Shown here: positions 17,697 to 25,729 of the stretch, piece by piece
How the letters are laid out: each line of letters opens with the position of its first letter
Numbering within the stretch: position 1 is the first letter of the stretch
Origin: Candidatus Phelpsiimicrobium noxiivivens
GTDB taxonomy: Bacteria > Omnitrophota > Gorgyraeia > Velamenicoccales > Velamenicoccaceae
DNA length: 64,000 nucleotides
Reading direction: 5' to 3'
NCBI GenBank assembly: GCA_001873995.1
Contig: MNVR01000035.1
Location: forward strand, 28,397-92,396
Notes under the pieces: generated by a model
Seen by the model: only the letters and a program-made list of their open reading frames with translations
Told to the model about the DNA's origin: nothing
Databases searched by the model: none
Program-made: the position numbers and the translations under genes

Positions 17697-18791
17697 TTAC
17701 TTCCTTCCTTCAGAATAATTCTTAAAATCCACAATACCCGCGGCAATGGCCTCAGCCATGCGGCCGCGATATTCACCATCGCGCAGTTTCCTTTCGCCTT
17801 CTTTGTTGGATATGTACCCGATCTCAACCAAAACAGCCGGCATCTTAGCCCCCTTCAAAACAGCAAAAGGCGCGCCTTTGACACCGAGCAACTTCAAGCC
17901 CATCTTTTTAGATACGGCGGATCCTATATAACGCGCCAATTCAATAGATTCTTTCCTGTTCTCAGTATAGATCATATCCCAAACTATGGCTTTTAGGGAA
18001 AGCATAGAATTTGAAAATGAAGGGCTGACAACCCCCGCGGGGGCATTCTCAGCCGCGGCCAAAGCCCTTGCGTCATCATCAACGGCTTCTGTCAAATAAT
18101 ATACTTCAAAACCCTCTATCCATCTAGAACGATTAGCGTTAGCGTGAATACTTACAAATAGGTCGGCTTTATTACGATTGGCAAAAGCCGGCCTTTCCTG
18201 CAGCACCACGAACTGGTCTTGCGCGCGCGTCAAAGATACCTTCATGCCGCAACGCTCCAATTCCTGCTTAACGCGTTCAGCCATATCTAAAACCACGCCT
18301 TTTTCCTTTAGGCCTTGTTTACCTATAGCGCCTGGGTCCTTGCCGCCATGGCCCGCGTCCAGGACAACAGATCCAACTGAACGTAAATACAAAGCCCCCG
18401 GTTGCTTAACAGGGAACTTACAAACAGGTTCAATAAGATAACTCCTGACATCTACAGGCGCGTATATAACGCTGTCCTTTATCTCAACAGGGCCAGGCAA
18501 ATGCGTGATAATATTATTGCTGACAGCCACGTCGCTGCCTATAAGAAGCCTTACCTCTTTGGCATTTTTCTTTAAAATGACCTGCTGGCTTAGGGGGTCA
18601 TAATCCCACCCGACGCCTTCCTTATCGCACATATTGACCAGAGCAAAGTAAGCGTTTTCATGCAACGTGACGGTCTCGTAAGGAAACCTCTCTGTAGTAC
18701 TTGGCACTGTGGCGCATCCGGCAAACAGTAAAACGCTTAAAAGATATAAAATAGATCTTCTCAAGCCCTTATCCTTCCTATTTTTGTTCAC
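17697..18791 (-). CDS. N-acetylmuramoyl-L-alanine amidase, lipoprotein
   Basis: Cleaves the stem peptide from murein. The GTG start at 18791 leads to a lipoprotein signal with lipobox LLFAGC (cysteine about residue 26). Residues 40-120 look like a copper-amine-oxidase-N-like beta domain. The Amidase_3 catalytic domain begins near 140 with VVLDAGHGGKDPGA, followed by the SIHANAN zinc histidine and VEIGYISN. It lies between a flavoprotein and murI in one operon, so two murein genes are adjacent. Attachment to the inner or outer membrane cannot be told. Confidence 0.93.
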   Translation of the reverse strand: MNKNRKDKGLRRSILYLLSVLLFAGCATVPSTTERFPYETVTLHENAYFALVNMCDKEGVGWDYDPLSQQVILKKNAKEVRLLIGSDVAVSNNIITHLPGPVEIKDSVIYAPVDVRSYLIEPVCKFPVKQPGALYLRSVGSVVLDAGHGGKDPGAIGKQGLKEKGVVLDMAERVKQELERCGMKVSLTRAQDQFVVLQERPAFANRNKADLFVSIHANANRSRWIEGFEVYYLTEAVDDDARALAAAENAPAGVVSPSFSNSMLSLKAIVWDMIYTENRKESIELARYIGSAVSKKMGLKLLGVKGAPFAVLKGAKMPAVLVEIGYISNKEGERKLRDGEYRGRMAEAIAAGIVDFKNYSEGRK

Positions 18792-18795
18792 CCCG

Positions 18796-19956
18796 TTAGA
18801 GAGCTCTGTTCTTTAGCGGGATAAAGGCATCGCCAAAGATACCTAACTTATTATCCAGGCTTAAGCTCCTGCTAATACACATAACATAATACAGGAACCA
18901 TCCAAGAAATCCGCTCACCCTGAAAATAAGGACCTTGCCGCAAGCATCTCTGTCAGCCATAGGCACCAAAAAACCAAAGTCTATTGGGTGATACTTAACT
19001 AACCTTTTTACGCCTTTTACTCCTCTAAGAATATTTGCAACGGCCACCCTTGCTTGCGCCACTGAAAATGGGGCCGCCATACGCAAAATAGAGTTACCGT
19101 TCTTAACAGCAGCGGCGTCTCCTACCGCAAAACAATGCCCGCTAAACATCATGTGTTCATCCACGCTCAGCCGGCCTTGTTTATCTTTTTCAAATTTTAG
19201 GTCCCTTACAAAGGCAGGCGTCACAACACCGGCTGCCCAAACCAGGATGTAATCCTCAAACATCATACCATTAGAAAGTTTGACGCGCTGGTCTGAAACT
19301 TCTTCTATTGAACACTCCGTATAGGCGTTAACGCGAAGCTTAGAGAGATTGACGCGGCAATGATCCCTAGCCCACTCAGGCAACGAGCTTAATATATCGT
19401 CAGCTCGTTCTATCACGTTTATGCTGTATTTCTTTATCTTTTTGCGCCTTAATAAATAAGCCAGGTTAGACGCTATCTCAATACCTGTATAGCCGCCACC
19501 GACAATAATGATCTTTTTGTTAGGATATGTGATAACGACGTTCCGCAAAATAACAGCATCTTCTGCCGTATCAAGCTTCAAAGAACGACGTTGAACGTCA
19601 TCCATGCCGAAAAAATTAGTGACAGACCCGCAGGCTATTACCAAGAACTCATAGTACAAAACACCGCCACTTTTTAAAAAGACCTCTTTTGTCCCAATAT
19701 CCACCCTGACAACTTCATCCTGCTCAAAATTAACACGCAATGACTCAAGGTAGTAAGCCAGGTCCAAAACGGCGTTCTTCTTCTGGACATAGCCGCCAGC
19801 CACTTCAGGCAAAACAGGAAGAAAGTCAAACGTCTTTTTGGCATCAACAACAATGACGCGCCTGTTATTTAACCTGGCCCGTTTCTTAGAGAGCAGACGG
19901 GCCGCTTCCAACCCGGCAAAGCCGCCGCCGATAATAACAATATCACCTTCTAACAT
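18796..19956 (-). CDS. NDH-2-like FAD-dependent oxidoreductase
   Basis: A 386-residue flavoprotein of the pyridine nucleotide-disulfide family. It has an N-terminal FAD site DIVIIGGGFAGLEAA, a second nucleotide site IIVGGGYTGIEIA near 155 and the C-terminal FAVGDAA. The hydrophobic C terminus (GFLGWFLYYVM) suits membrane association as in type II NADH dehydrogenases. The ATG at 19956 is chosen because a good promoter (19964-19992) ends just before it, and an in-frame TTG at 19992 is the -35 box. First gene of the operon running to 11980. Confidence 0.85.
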   Translation of the reverse strand: MLEGDIVIIGGGFAGLEAARLLSKKRARLNNRRVIVVDAKKTFDFLPVLPEVAGGYVQKKNAVLDLAYYLESLRVNFEQDEVVRVDIGTKEVFLKSGGVLYYEFLVIACGSVTNFFGMDDVQRRSLKLDTAEDAVILRNVVITYPNKKIIIVGGGYTGIEIASNLAYLLRRKKIKKYSINVIERADDILSSLPEWARDHCRVNLSKLRVNAYTECSIEEVSDQRVKLSNGMMFEDYILVWAAGVVTPAFVRDLKFEKDKQGRLSVDEHMMFSGHCFAVGDAAAVKNGNSILRMAAPFSVAQARVAVANILRGVKGVKRLVKYHPIDFGFLVPMADRDACGKVLIFRVSGFLGWFLYYVMCISRSLSLDNKLGIFGDAFIPLKNRAL

Positions 19957-19963
19957 AAGCAAT

Positions 19964-19992
19964 ATCATAGTATAAGTATAGGTTGTTTTCAA
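19964..19992 (-). promoter_or_regulatory. Promoter of the 12-gene amidase/queuosine operon, leaderless type
   Basis: On the minus strand TTGAAA, 17-bp spacer, TATGAT (19969-19964). The expected start site is 19957 or 19956, the A of the ATG. No ribosome-binding site can fit. Confidence 0.65.
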
Positions 19993-20015
19993 TGTAAAAT
20001 AACCGCAACAGTTAC

Positions 20016-20044
20016 TTGAGAAAAAAAGCCTTTTATGATAACAT
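20016..20044 (+). promoter_or_regulatory. Candidate promoter of the polyprenyl synthase gene
   Basis: TTGAGA (20016-20021), 17-bp spacer, TAACAT (20039-20044), predicting a transcript start at 20051, next to the GTG at 20052. The TTG that opens the longest frame is then the -35 box. TATGAT at 20034-20039 is an alternative -10. Confidence 0.45.
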
Positions 20045-20051
20045 AAGCCAC

Positions 20052-21116
20052 GTGATAAACACTTATATAAAAAAGATCAATTCCGCCCTCAGGGACTTCT
20101 TAACCGATACTAACAGGCGCTATTCGCTAAGGTTAATATCGGATGCCCTATTACTGGCAAGCAAAGATTTTATCCTGCGCAAAGGTAAGCGCGTACGCCC
20201 GCTCCTATTCGTCTTGAGTTATAAGGGCTATACCGGGAGAAAATCATATTCGGATAAACGGCTCTTTACATCAGCAGCCGCCATAGAGCTCCTGCACGAT
20301 TTCATGCTCATCCACGATGATGTAATAGATAATTCAAGCCTGCGCCGTGGAAAACCCACCCTGCACAAGATCTTTGACCGCAGTATACGGCTGCCTGACA
20401 AGGCCTTGATAGGCGAATCGCTGGCTATAGTCGCAGGCGATATACTCTTCGCCCTCGCGATAGAATCACTGCTCTCAATTAATGAAAGTATGAATAGAAA
20501 AGAAAATGCCTTAAGGAATTTGGTCCAGACAGCGGCTTACACAGGCGCCGGAGAATTCATTGACGTAGTCTTCGGCCACAGGACAATAGATCAACTATCA
20601 GAACAAGACATTTTCCTGGCATACACGCTTAAGACCGCTAAATACACCTTTGAATGCCCTCTTTTGATGGGGGCTATACTTGCCGGAACGCCTGATCAGG
20701 AGCTTAAGAAGCTTTCACAATTAGGCCTCGCAGCTGGCCAGGCCTTTCAGATCTATGACGACTTCCTTAACCTGTTCGCCTCAAAAAAAACCATAGGCAA
20801 ACCAATATTGACAGACCTTACTGAATCAAAAAAGACACTTTTGGTATTCAAGGCATACAAAAATTCTGGACGGAACGAAAAAAAACGCTTTAGGAAGATC
20901 TTTGAGAAAAAAACTAAAACCCTCTCAGACTTAGATGCCCTGCGGCGCATCGTAATTAAAAGCGGCTCTTATGACTATTGCCTGAAAAAAATGTCATCCC
21001 TGCAAGAAAAAGCAACGCGCCTGTGCAACAGCCTAAAAATGAAAAAGGCATATAAGAAAGCGCTTGAATACGTTATCTTCAAGCTTTCACCTTCCAGCAT
21101 GCCTTTTAACCCGTGA
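20052..21116 (+). CDS. Polyprenyl synthetase (isoprenyl diphosphate synthase)
   Basis: Condenses isopentenyl diphosphate units for quinone or undecaprenol-type chains. The first aspartate motif is HDDVID near residue 90 with RRGKPTLH after it. The second motif reads YDDFLNLF, so the last Asp of DDxxD is Asn. The frame is open from a TTG at 20016 (366 residues); the GTG at 20052 (354 residues) is preferred because the TTG coincides with a -35 box. Divergent from the flavoprotein operon. ispH at 55638 supplies the same pathway. Confidence 0.88.
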   Translation: MINTYIKKINSALRDFLTDTNRRYSLRLISDALLLASKDFILRKGKRVRPLLFVLSYKGYTGRKSYSDKRLFTSAAAIELLHDFMLIHDDVIDNSSLRRGKPTLHKIFDRSIRLPDKALIGESLAIVAGDILFALAIESLLSINESMNRKENALRNLVQTAAYTGAGEFIDVVFGHRTIDQLSEQDIFLAYTLKTAKYTFECPLLMGAILAGTPDQELKKLSQLGLAAGQAFQIYDDFLNLFASKKTIGKPILTDLTESKKTLLVFKAYKNSGRNEKKRFRKIFEKKTKTLSDLDALRRIVIKSGSYDYCLKKMSSLQEKATRLCNSLKMKKAYKKALEYVIFKLSPSSMPFNP

Positions 21117-21120
21117 CCTT

Positions 21121-21600
21121 CTAAGCCACGCTCTGCAAAAACAACAACTCGCTTGACCCGCTATATCCTATCTTTTTAACTCTCCAATCTTTCAATTCTT
21201 TAACAAACTCAAATTCTATCTTGCCGGGATCATAATATAGTTTTTCATCACCTATCTGCCTAAAGTAACATATAAACCAAACTTTTCCAGCCGCCTCGGC
21301 CCCGTTGGCCTTGACTTTTAATTTTTTAACAATGACTTTAAAATCTTTAAAATCTTTGAAGATCCCCGAAAGAAACCTTAAAACCGACGCCTTATCATTG
21401 CCGAAGGTATCTTCATAGCCATCTGAGATAAGCGGCGCGCACTTTTGGATATCCTTTTTTTCGATCAAGACTATGCCAGCGTAGACCGCTCTCCTGACGC
21501 GCGACTCATCGTTCTCGGAAAAAACCCTTATAAGCGTATACGCTAAGATCGCGCCTAAAGTAACACCCAGAATAACTACTAACTGTCTTTTTTGGCTCAT
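21121..21600 (-). CDS. Membrane-anchored NTF2-like hypothetical protein
   Basis: 159 residues, not assigned to a named family. One N-terminal transmembrane helix (VVILGVTLGAILAYTLI), then a soluble domain whose pattern (DESRVRRAVYAGIVLIEKK, DISDGY-like segment, alternating beta strands to the end) resembles SnoaL/NTF2-like domains with a helix-plus-sheet cone. The start overlaps the greA stop by 4 bp, so it is the last gene of that operon. The function is unknown. Confidence 0.75.
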   Translation of the reverse strand: MSQKRQLVVILGVTLGAILAYTLIRVFSENDESRVRRAVYAGIVLIEKKDIQKCAPLISDGYEDTFGNDKASVLRFLSGIFKDFKDFKVIVKKLKVKANGAEAAGKVWFICYFRQIGDEKLYYDPGKIEFEFVKELKDWRVKKIGYSGSSELLFLQSVA

Positions 21601-22073
21601 CGGCTGATCTTTAAGACCTGATAGGTCAAAATACCAGCAGGCACATTTATCTCCACCACGTCACCTTCCTTATGGCCCATCAGCGCTTTTCCTATAGGAG
21701 ATTCCATAGAGACCTTGTTCTGAGTATAATCAGCTTCCGGAGGAGATACCATCACATATTCCAAGACTTCATCAGTATCTTTATCAAGCAATTTTACAAG
21801 CGCGCCGACATAAACTTTATCCGTAGGTATATTCTCATGTTCTATGATCCTGGCGCGGGAAAGCTTATCTTCTAATTCGGCGATATTTTTTTCAAGATAC
21901 GCCTGCGCCTCTTTGGCCGCGTCGTATTCCGCGTTCTCCGAAAGGTCGCCCATAGCCCTAGCTTTTTCAAGCTGCCTGGCTACTTCCCTTCTTTTAACTT
22001 TTTTTAAATGATCCAACTTATCTTTTAACTTCTCAAATCCCTTTTGGGTCAGGAAAACATCGCCTATGCTCAT
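21597..22073 (-). CDS. greA: Transcription elongation factor GreA
   Basis: Rescues backtracked RNA polymerase by stimulating transcript cleavage. 158 residues: N-terminal coiled coil with GDLSENAEYDAAKE and the acidic tip, then the FKBP-like C-terminal domain (SPIGKALMGHKEGDVVEI). Full length for the family. Confidence 0.97.
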   Translation of the reverse strand: MSIGDVFLTQKGFEKLKDKLDHLKKVKRREVARQLEKARAMGDLSENAEYDAAKEAQAYLEKNIAELEDKLSRARIIEHENIPTDKVYVGALVKLLDKDTDEVLEYVMVSPPEADYTQNKVSMESPIGKALMGHKEGDVVEINVPAGILTYQVLKISR

Positions 22074-22763
22074 TTAACGCGCCCCCTGAAAAATATGTTT
22101 CAACCGCTGGGACGACACAATGATCTCTACCCTGCGATTCAAATTTCTGCCTTCTTTAGTATCATTGGTCGTGCGCGGCCTATACCTGCCGAATCCTGAA
22201 GCAGATAACTTTAAAGGATCCATATTCTTCTTCATCGTAAAATAATCCACAACGCTTAAAGCGCGCGCGAATGAAAAATCCCAATCTGATTTCCATTCAA
22301 AAACAGCCAGAGACTGGTTATCAGTATGCCCTTCTATATAAAGATAATTGTCTGGGAACTCAACACGGCAGAGCTCAAATACCCTGTCCAAAAACGCCTT
22401 GCCTTCATCGCTTAATGCGTTACTGCCTGAAATAAACAACTTTCCCGCTGAAACTGTTATCACCAGGCCGCGGTCAGTTATACTGACCCAGGCTTCTTTC
22501 TTGGCGATATCATCAGAAAATTCATTCTCAAATATATCCAAAGCTTCAATGAATCTCTTGGTATCAATATCCTGAGATTTTTTATAAAGCACAAGTTCCC
22601 TTTTAAGGGCCAAATTCTGTTTTTTGGCAGACTCAAATTTAGCCGAAACCACGCTCAATTGTTCCTTTAGGCCATCTATGTCAGAAACGATGATCCGGCC
22701 CTTGCCTGACGCGCAACCCGCGAAACAAAACAATAGCATAAGCACTGCCGCTCTAAATTTCAT
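22074..22763 (-). CDS. OmpA/MotB-type peptidoglycan-binding lipoprotein
   Basis: 229 residues from the ATG at 22763, giving MKFRAAVLMLLFCFAGC, a lipoprotein signal with lipobox. A coiled coil (about 30-75) precedes an OmpA C-terminal domain with YIEGHTDNQ and the final GRNLNRRVEIIV. It probably tethers a membrane to murein. The ATG overlaps the upstream stop by ATGA; its stop abuts greA. Confidence 0.9.
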   Translation of the reverse strand: MKFRAAVLMLLFCFAGCASGKGRIIVSDIDGLKEQLSVVSAKFESAKKQNLALKRELVLYKKSQDIDTKRFIEALDIFENEFSDDIAKKEAWVSITDRGLVITVSAGKLFISGSNALSDEGKAFLDRVFELCRVEFPDNYLYIEGHTDNQSLAVFEWKSDWDFSFARALSVVDYFTMKKNMDPLKLSASGFGRYRPRTTNDTKEGRNLNRRVEIIVSSQRLKHIFQGAR

Positions 22764-23155
22764 CAACGCCTTTCTGACGAGTCTTGCGCGATCAGGCTCA
22801 TGGCCACGTCTTCGCAAAGCCTCTTGAATTCCGCGAGCGTCCGCCCACCGAACATCTTTTTAGTTATGGCTTCAACCGCTTCCAATTTTAAACAAAGGAA
22901 CTGATACCCAGCGTCAAGCGAACCGTCGCTTGAAAATTTTGATTTTAGCGCGCCGCTCTCCTTATTCAGAATATAATCCTTCCACTCTTTCAACGGCGCG
23001 GATATCCCTTTTTTTCCGCTCAATATCTTCTCTATTTTTCTATCAATATCTAGCTGAGTGAACTTCCTGTCTACTTTATCAAGCTCACCCTTGGTAGTCT
23101 TATAAAGCCAGAAAAGATACCTCTTGTAGAGCGGCCTTTTATCACGCGTGTTCAT
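22763..23155 (-). CDS. Hypothetical protein, 130 aa
   Basis: No family recognised. Highly charged, mostly helical protein rich in Lys and Asp/Glu, without a signal peptide or transmembrane segment. One cysteine pair is widely spaced (FLCLKLE, FKRLCED). It lies between a PfkB kinase and the OmpA-type lipoprotein in an operon, with an ATGA-type overlap to the latter. Coding is supported by the tight packing and absence of any other frame. Confidence 0.75.
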   Translation of the reverse strand: MNTRDKRPLYKRYLFWLYKTTKGELDKVDRKFTQLDIDRKIEKILSGKKGISAPLKEWKDYILNKESGALKSKFSSDGSLDAGYQFLCLKLEAVEAITKKMFGGRTLAEFKRLCEDVAMSLIAQDSSERR

Positions 23156-23165
23156 TCATGCCTCA

Positions 23166-24065
23166 TCAGAAACAAGCTATCTGGCGAAAGCGTTTAAGCC
23201 TAGCCTCAACGTCTTTTAGCGTGGCCTTTGAACTACGCTCAACGCCAAACCCCTCTACATTAAAAGACGCCATTACGATGCCATACGTCACAGCTTTTTT
23301 CAGCGCATTACCGTTGATCTTCTTTACTTTCGTCAAATAGCCCATAAAACCTCCGGCAAACGTATCTCCCGCGCCTGTCGGGTCCACAACTTTTTCCACC
23401 GGGTATGCCGGCAGAGATAAAATAAGATGATCACTGTATACCAACACCCCGTGCTCGCCTTTCTTAATGATTATAATAGGCGCTCCCATCCGGCGCAAAC
23501 ACTTTGCCGCTTTTAAAAGATGCGATTCACCGGAAAGACTGCGCGCCTCAGCATCGTTAGCGACATAGATGTCTACTCTTTTAATAAGTTTCAAAAGGGA
23601 TCTCTTCTTATGGTCTATCCAGTAATTCATACTGTCTAACCCCACCAATCGCGGGCTGCGCATTTTAGAAAGAAGCGAGATCTGCAGATCAGGGTCTACG
23701 TTAGCTAAAAATATATTCTTTATCACTCTTTGGTGTTCCGCTACGTTAGGCTTAAAGATAGACAAGACGCCTAATTCCGTGCCTAAAGTAAGGGCTAAAT
23801 TCAGGTCTCCTGTATATTCACCCTTCCACCGAAAAGTCCTTCCGGGCTCTATTACAAACGATGTTAAAATGATATTCTTTTTGCTCAAAAATTCAATATA
23901 TTTCCTGGGAAAATCACGCCCAACTATAGCCACGAGATCTATCTTTGTAAAAAAAGAAGCGCTCATTGAAAAATGTACTGCTGAGCCGCCCAGCATTTCA
24001 TGGCGCTCGCCGAAAGGTGTCTTTACAGTATCCAATGCCACTGTGCCTAAGACAAGCAAGCTCAC
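23166..24065 (-). CDS. PfkB-family sugar/nucleoside kinase
   Basis: 299 residues. Ribokinase-like fold with MLGGSAVHFSMSASFF near the N terminus and the ATP/anion-hole motif DPTGAGDTFAGGFMGYL near 235. PfkB members phosphorylate sugars or nucleosides; the substrate is not clear. The GTG at 24065 overlaps the preceding TGA as GTGA and starts at the conserved first strand, so it is chosen over the upstream ATG at 24113. Confidence 0.9.
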   Translation of the reverse strand: MSLLVLGTVALDTVKTPFGERHEMLGGSAVHFSMSASFFTKIDLVAIVGRDFPRKYIEFLSKKNIILTSFVIEPGRTFRWKGEYTGDLNLALTLGTELGVLSIFKPNVAEHQRVIKNIFLANVDPDLQISLLSKMRSPRLVGLDSMNYWIDHKKRSLLKLIKRVDIYVANDAEARSLSGESHLLKAAKCLRRMGAPIIIIKKGEHGVLVYSDHLILSLPAYPVEKVVDPTGAGDTFAGGFMGYLTKVKKINGNALKKAVTYGIVMASFNVEGFGVERSSKATLKDVEARLKRFRQIACF

Positions 24066-24418
24066 TTTTGGCCCCGCTTTCTTATACTTTTTTTCTTCTT
24101 GCCGTGATAACAAAGCCTATGATAATAAGGCGCTTTTTTGCCGTCCTCAAGAGGGAACTCTTCGCAGTAACGCGGCCTGATCTCATAAATTACACAGCGA
24201 TTTTGTTTGTTTTGAAAAATACAGCGCCTATTCTTTAATACGGTGCTGAATTTATATCCCGATGGGAATCTTTTATCCCTTCCCAGATATTTAAACCACG
24301 GCCTGGGTATATTTAAAGGCTCTTCCAGGATGCGTCCGGCCTCCCAAAGGTCCACCTCAACGCCTTCTCTGCAGCAAGCCCCGTATCCGCAAAATTTACA
24401 AACAACTTCTTTAACCAA
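24062..24418 (-). CDS. YkgJ-family cysteine cluster protein
   Basis: 118 residues with the cluster CKFCGYGACC near the start and later CIFQ, RCVIYEIRPRYCEEFP and LCYHG, the pattern of the YkgJ zinc/iron-chelating family. Many relatives may modify or bind metals; none is well understood. It overlaps the upstream PNPOx-like gene by 8 bp and the kinase by 4 bp. The C terminus is a basic tail. Confidence 0.85.
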   Translation of the reverse strand: MVKEVVCKFCGYGACCREGVEVDLWEAGRILEEPLNIPRPWFKYLGRDKRFPSGYKFSTVLKNRRCIFQNKQNRCVIYEIRPRYCEEFPLEDGKKAPYYHRLCYHGKKKKSIRKRGQK

Positions 24419-24821
24419 TCTTTACCTCCGCGTAATCCCTGTCACCTATATTCATCATCATTATTTTTGTAGGCTTGATCAATATCAGGACAAACTTTGG
24501 GTCGTCACTGCCTGAAAAAAACTGCCTCAGCATCATCTGCTTATTCCACAATTCCTCTTTTAACGCCTTATCCTGGCTTATTACAGCTTCGCCCTCTATG
24601 CGGCAGTGGCTTAATTTGCGGTCCACAAAACAGATCTCTACTTTCGGGTTCTTTGTGATCTGGCCGACCTTTTTAGTATTAGGGAAAGTAGCCGCTAAAA
24701 GTGTTCCGTCGTCCCTTAAAATAGGCATCATCGCGCGCACGCGCGGCTGGTCCCCATCGCACGTAGCCAAATATCCCATCCCCGCGTCCAGCACCATCTG
24801 CTTTACCACATCTAAAGACAT
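24411..24821 (-). CDS. PNPOx-like flavin-binding protein
   Basis: 136-residue split-barrel protein of the pyridoxamine 5'-phosphate oxidase-like superfamily: GYLATCDGDQPRVRAM, then VEICFVDRK and a C-terminal strand. Such proteins bind FMN or F420 and reduce small molecules; the true substrate is unknown. The start codon follows AGGGGGT. The region 24822-24863 upstream is almost the same as that before tpx at 51199. First gene of the operon ending at 21121. Confidence 0.88.
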   Translation of the reverse strand: MSLDVVKQMVLDAGMGYLATCDGDQPRVRAMMPILRDDGTLLAATFPNTKKVGQITKNPKVEICFVDRKLSHCRIEGEAVISQDKALKEELWNKQMMLRQFFSGSDDPKFVLILIKPTKIMMMNIGDRDYAEVKIG

Positions 24822-24863
24822 GCTAACCCCCTCGATTTTGTATATTGTAGGTCTCTATTCCTT
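24822..24863 (-). promoter_or_regulatory. Shared upstream element, copy 1
   Basis: The 42 bp directly before the PNPOx-like ATG align without gaps to the 42 bp before tpx (51200-51241) with 34 identities. On the gene strand the conserved blocks are AAGGAATA, ACCTACAATAT and the ribosome-binding site AGGGGGT. TACAAT can serve as a -10 box. No good -35 is seen, as expected for an activator-dependent promoter or an alternative sigma factor. Confidence 0.7.
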
Positions 24864-24942
24864 GCAAAATTGACTCCGAAGCTTGCGAAATAAATATTGC
24901 CCGGCAAACCAGGGCAAAATTTACGAGCGTTTAAGCAAGGAG

Positions 24943-25710
24943 CTAATCATTCTTCCTGTTAACTTGTATTATTTCCGCGGCTATCGCCACCGCTATCTCT
25001 TCCGGCGTTTCCGCGCCAATATCAAGGCCGACAGGTGTATGAATTATGGCCAGCTTATCTTTTTTAAAACCTTTTTTCATAAGCGCGTTAAAAACTAATT
25101 TTATTTTAGCATCAGAGCCTATCATCCCGATATAACCGGCTTTTGTCTTTAAAGCTGCCTCCAGGCTCTCTTGATCAAATACGTGGCCGTGCGTTACAAT
25201 AACTATAAAAGTATTTTTATCTATTTGTGTTTTTTTGAAACCCTCTTTGTAAGGCGCGCAGATTATTTTGTCCACGTGCGGAAACCGCGCGGGGCTCGTG
25301 AATTCTCGGCGATTGTCCAGGACAACGGTTTCAAACCCTAAAAGTTTCGAGATAAAAGAAAGCGCCAGGCCTATGTGCCCTGCGCCGGCAATAACTATTT
25401 TCTTATCAGACTCCAACACCTCAATAAAAATCGAGGCCTCGCCGCCGCACACCTGTATGCCTGACTTTCCGCCCAGCGGATAAGTCTTTAAAATTGACTT
25501 TCCCCTTTTTAAAGCGTCAAGCGCGTCTGCTATAACTGTCTTTTCAAGCCTTCCTCCGCCGATAGTCCCTTCAATGGAGGCGTCTTTATAGATGATCATC
25601 TTCGCGCCTATCTTGCGCGGAGACGAACCCTTTGAAGATACGATAGTCGCCAATACACATGAATTATTCCGTGCCAAAACCCTAAGAATCTTATTGAATA
25701 ACATAACCAT
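24943..25710 (-). CDS. xdhC: XdhC/CoxI-family molybdenum hydroxylase maturation protein
   Basis: 255 residues. The N-terminal XdhC/CoxI domain has VSSKGSSPRKIGAKM and GTIGGGRLE; the C-terminal Rossmann domain has VIAGAGHIGLALS. XdhC binds molybdenum cofactor and delivers the sulfurated form to xanthine dehydrogenase-type enzymes. Divergent from mocA, with only 19 bp between the two start codons, and next to the hydroxylase genes. TAGTAT at 25724-25719 could give a nearly leaderless transcript. Confidence 0.93.
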   Translation of the reverse strand: MVMLFNKILRVLARNNSCVLATIVSSKGSSPRKIGAKMIIYKDASIEGTIGGGRLEKTVIADALDALKRGKSILKTYPLGGKSGIQVCGGEASIFIEVLESDKKIVIAGAGHIGLALSFISKLLGFETVVLDNRREFTSPARFPHVDKIICAPYKEGFKKTQIDKNTFIVIVTHGHVFDQESLEAALKTKAGYIGMIGSDAKIKLVFNALMKKGFKKDKLAIIHTPVGLDIGAETPEEIAVAIAAEIIQVNRKND

Positions 25711-25723
25711 TGTGTTCTATACT
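25694..25723 (+). promoter_or_regulatory. mocA promoter, leaderless type
   Basis: TTGAAT (25694-25699), 18-bp spacer, TATACT (25718-25723). The expected start site is 25730, the A of the mocA ATG. The -35 lies within the divergent xdhC coding sequence. Confidence 0.6.
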
Positions 25724-25729
25724 ACTTGT

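Noticed and set aside
18791..18820. Terminator at the end of the flavoprotein gene
   Set aside because: The inverted repeat has no T-run and overlaps coding sequence on both sides; the amidase gene begins at its edge in the same direction.
24866..24925. Terminator after xdhC (TTGCCC/GGGCAA hairpin)
   Set aside because: The stem is only 6 bp and the following T-rich tract is broken.
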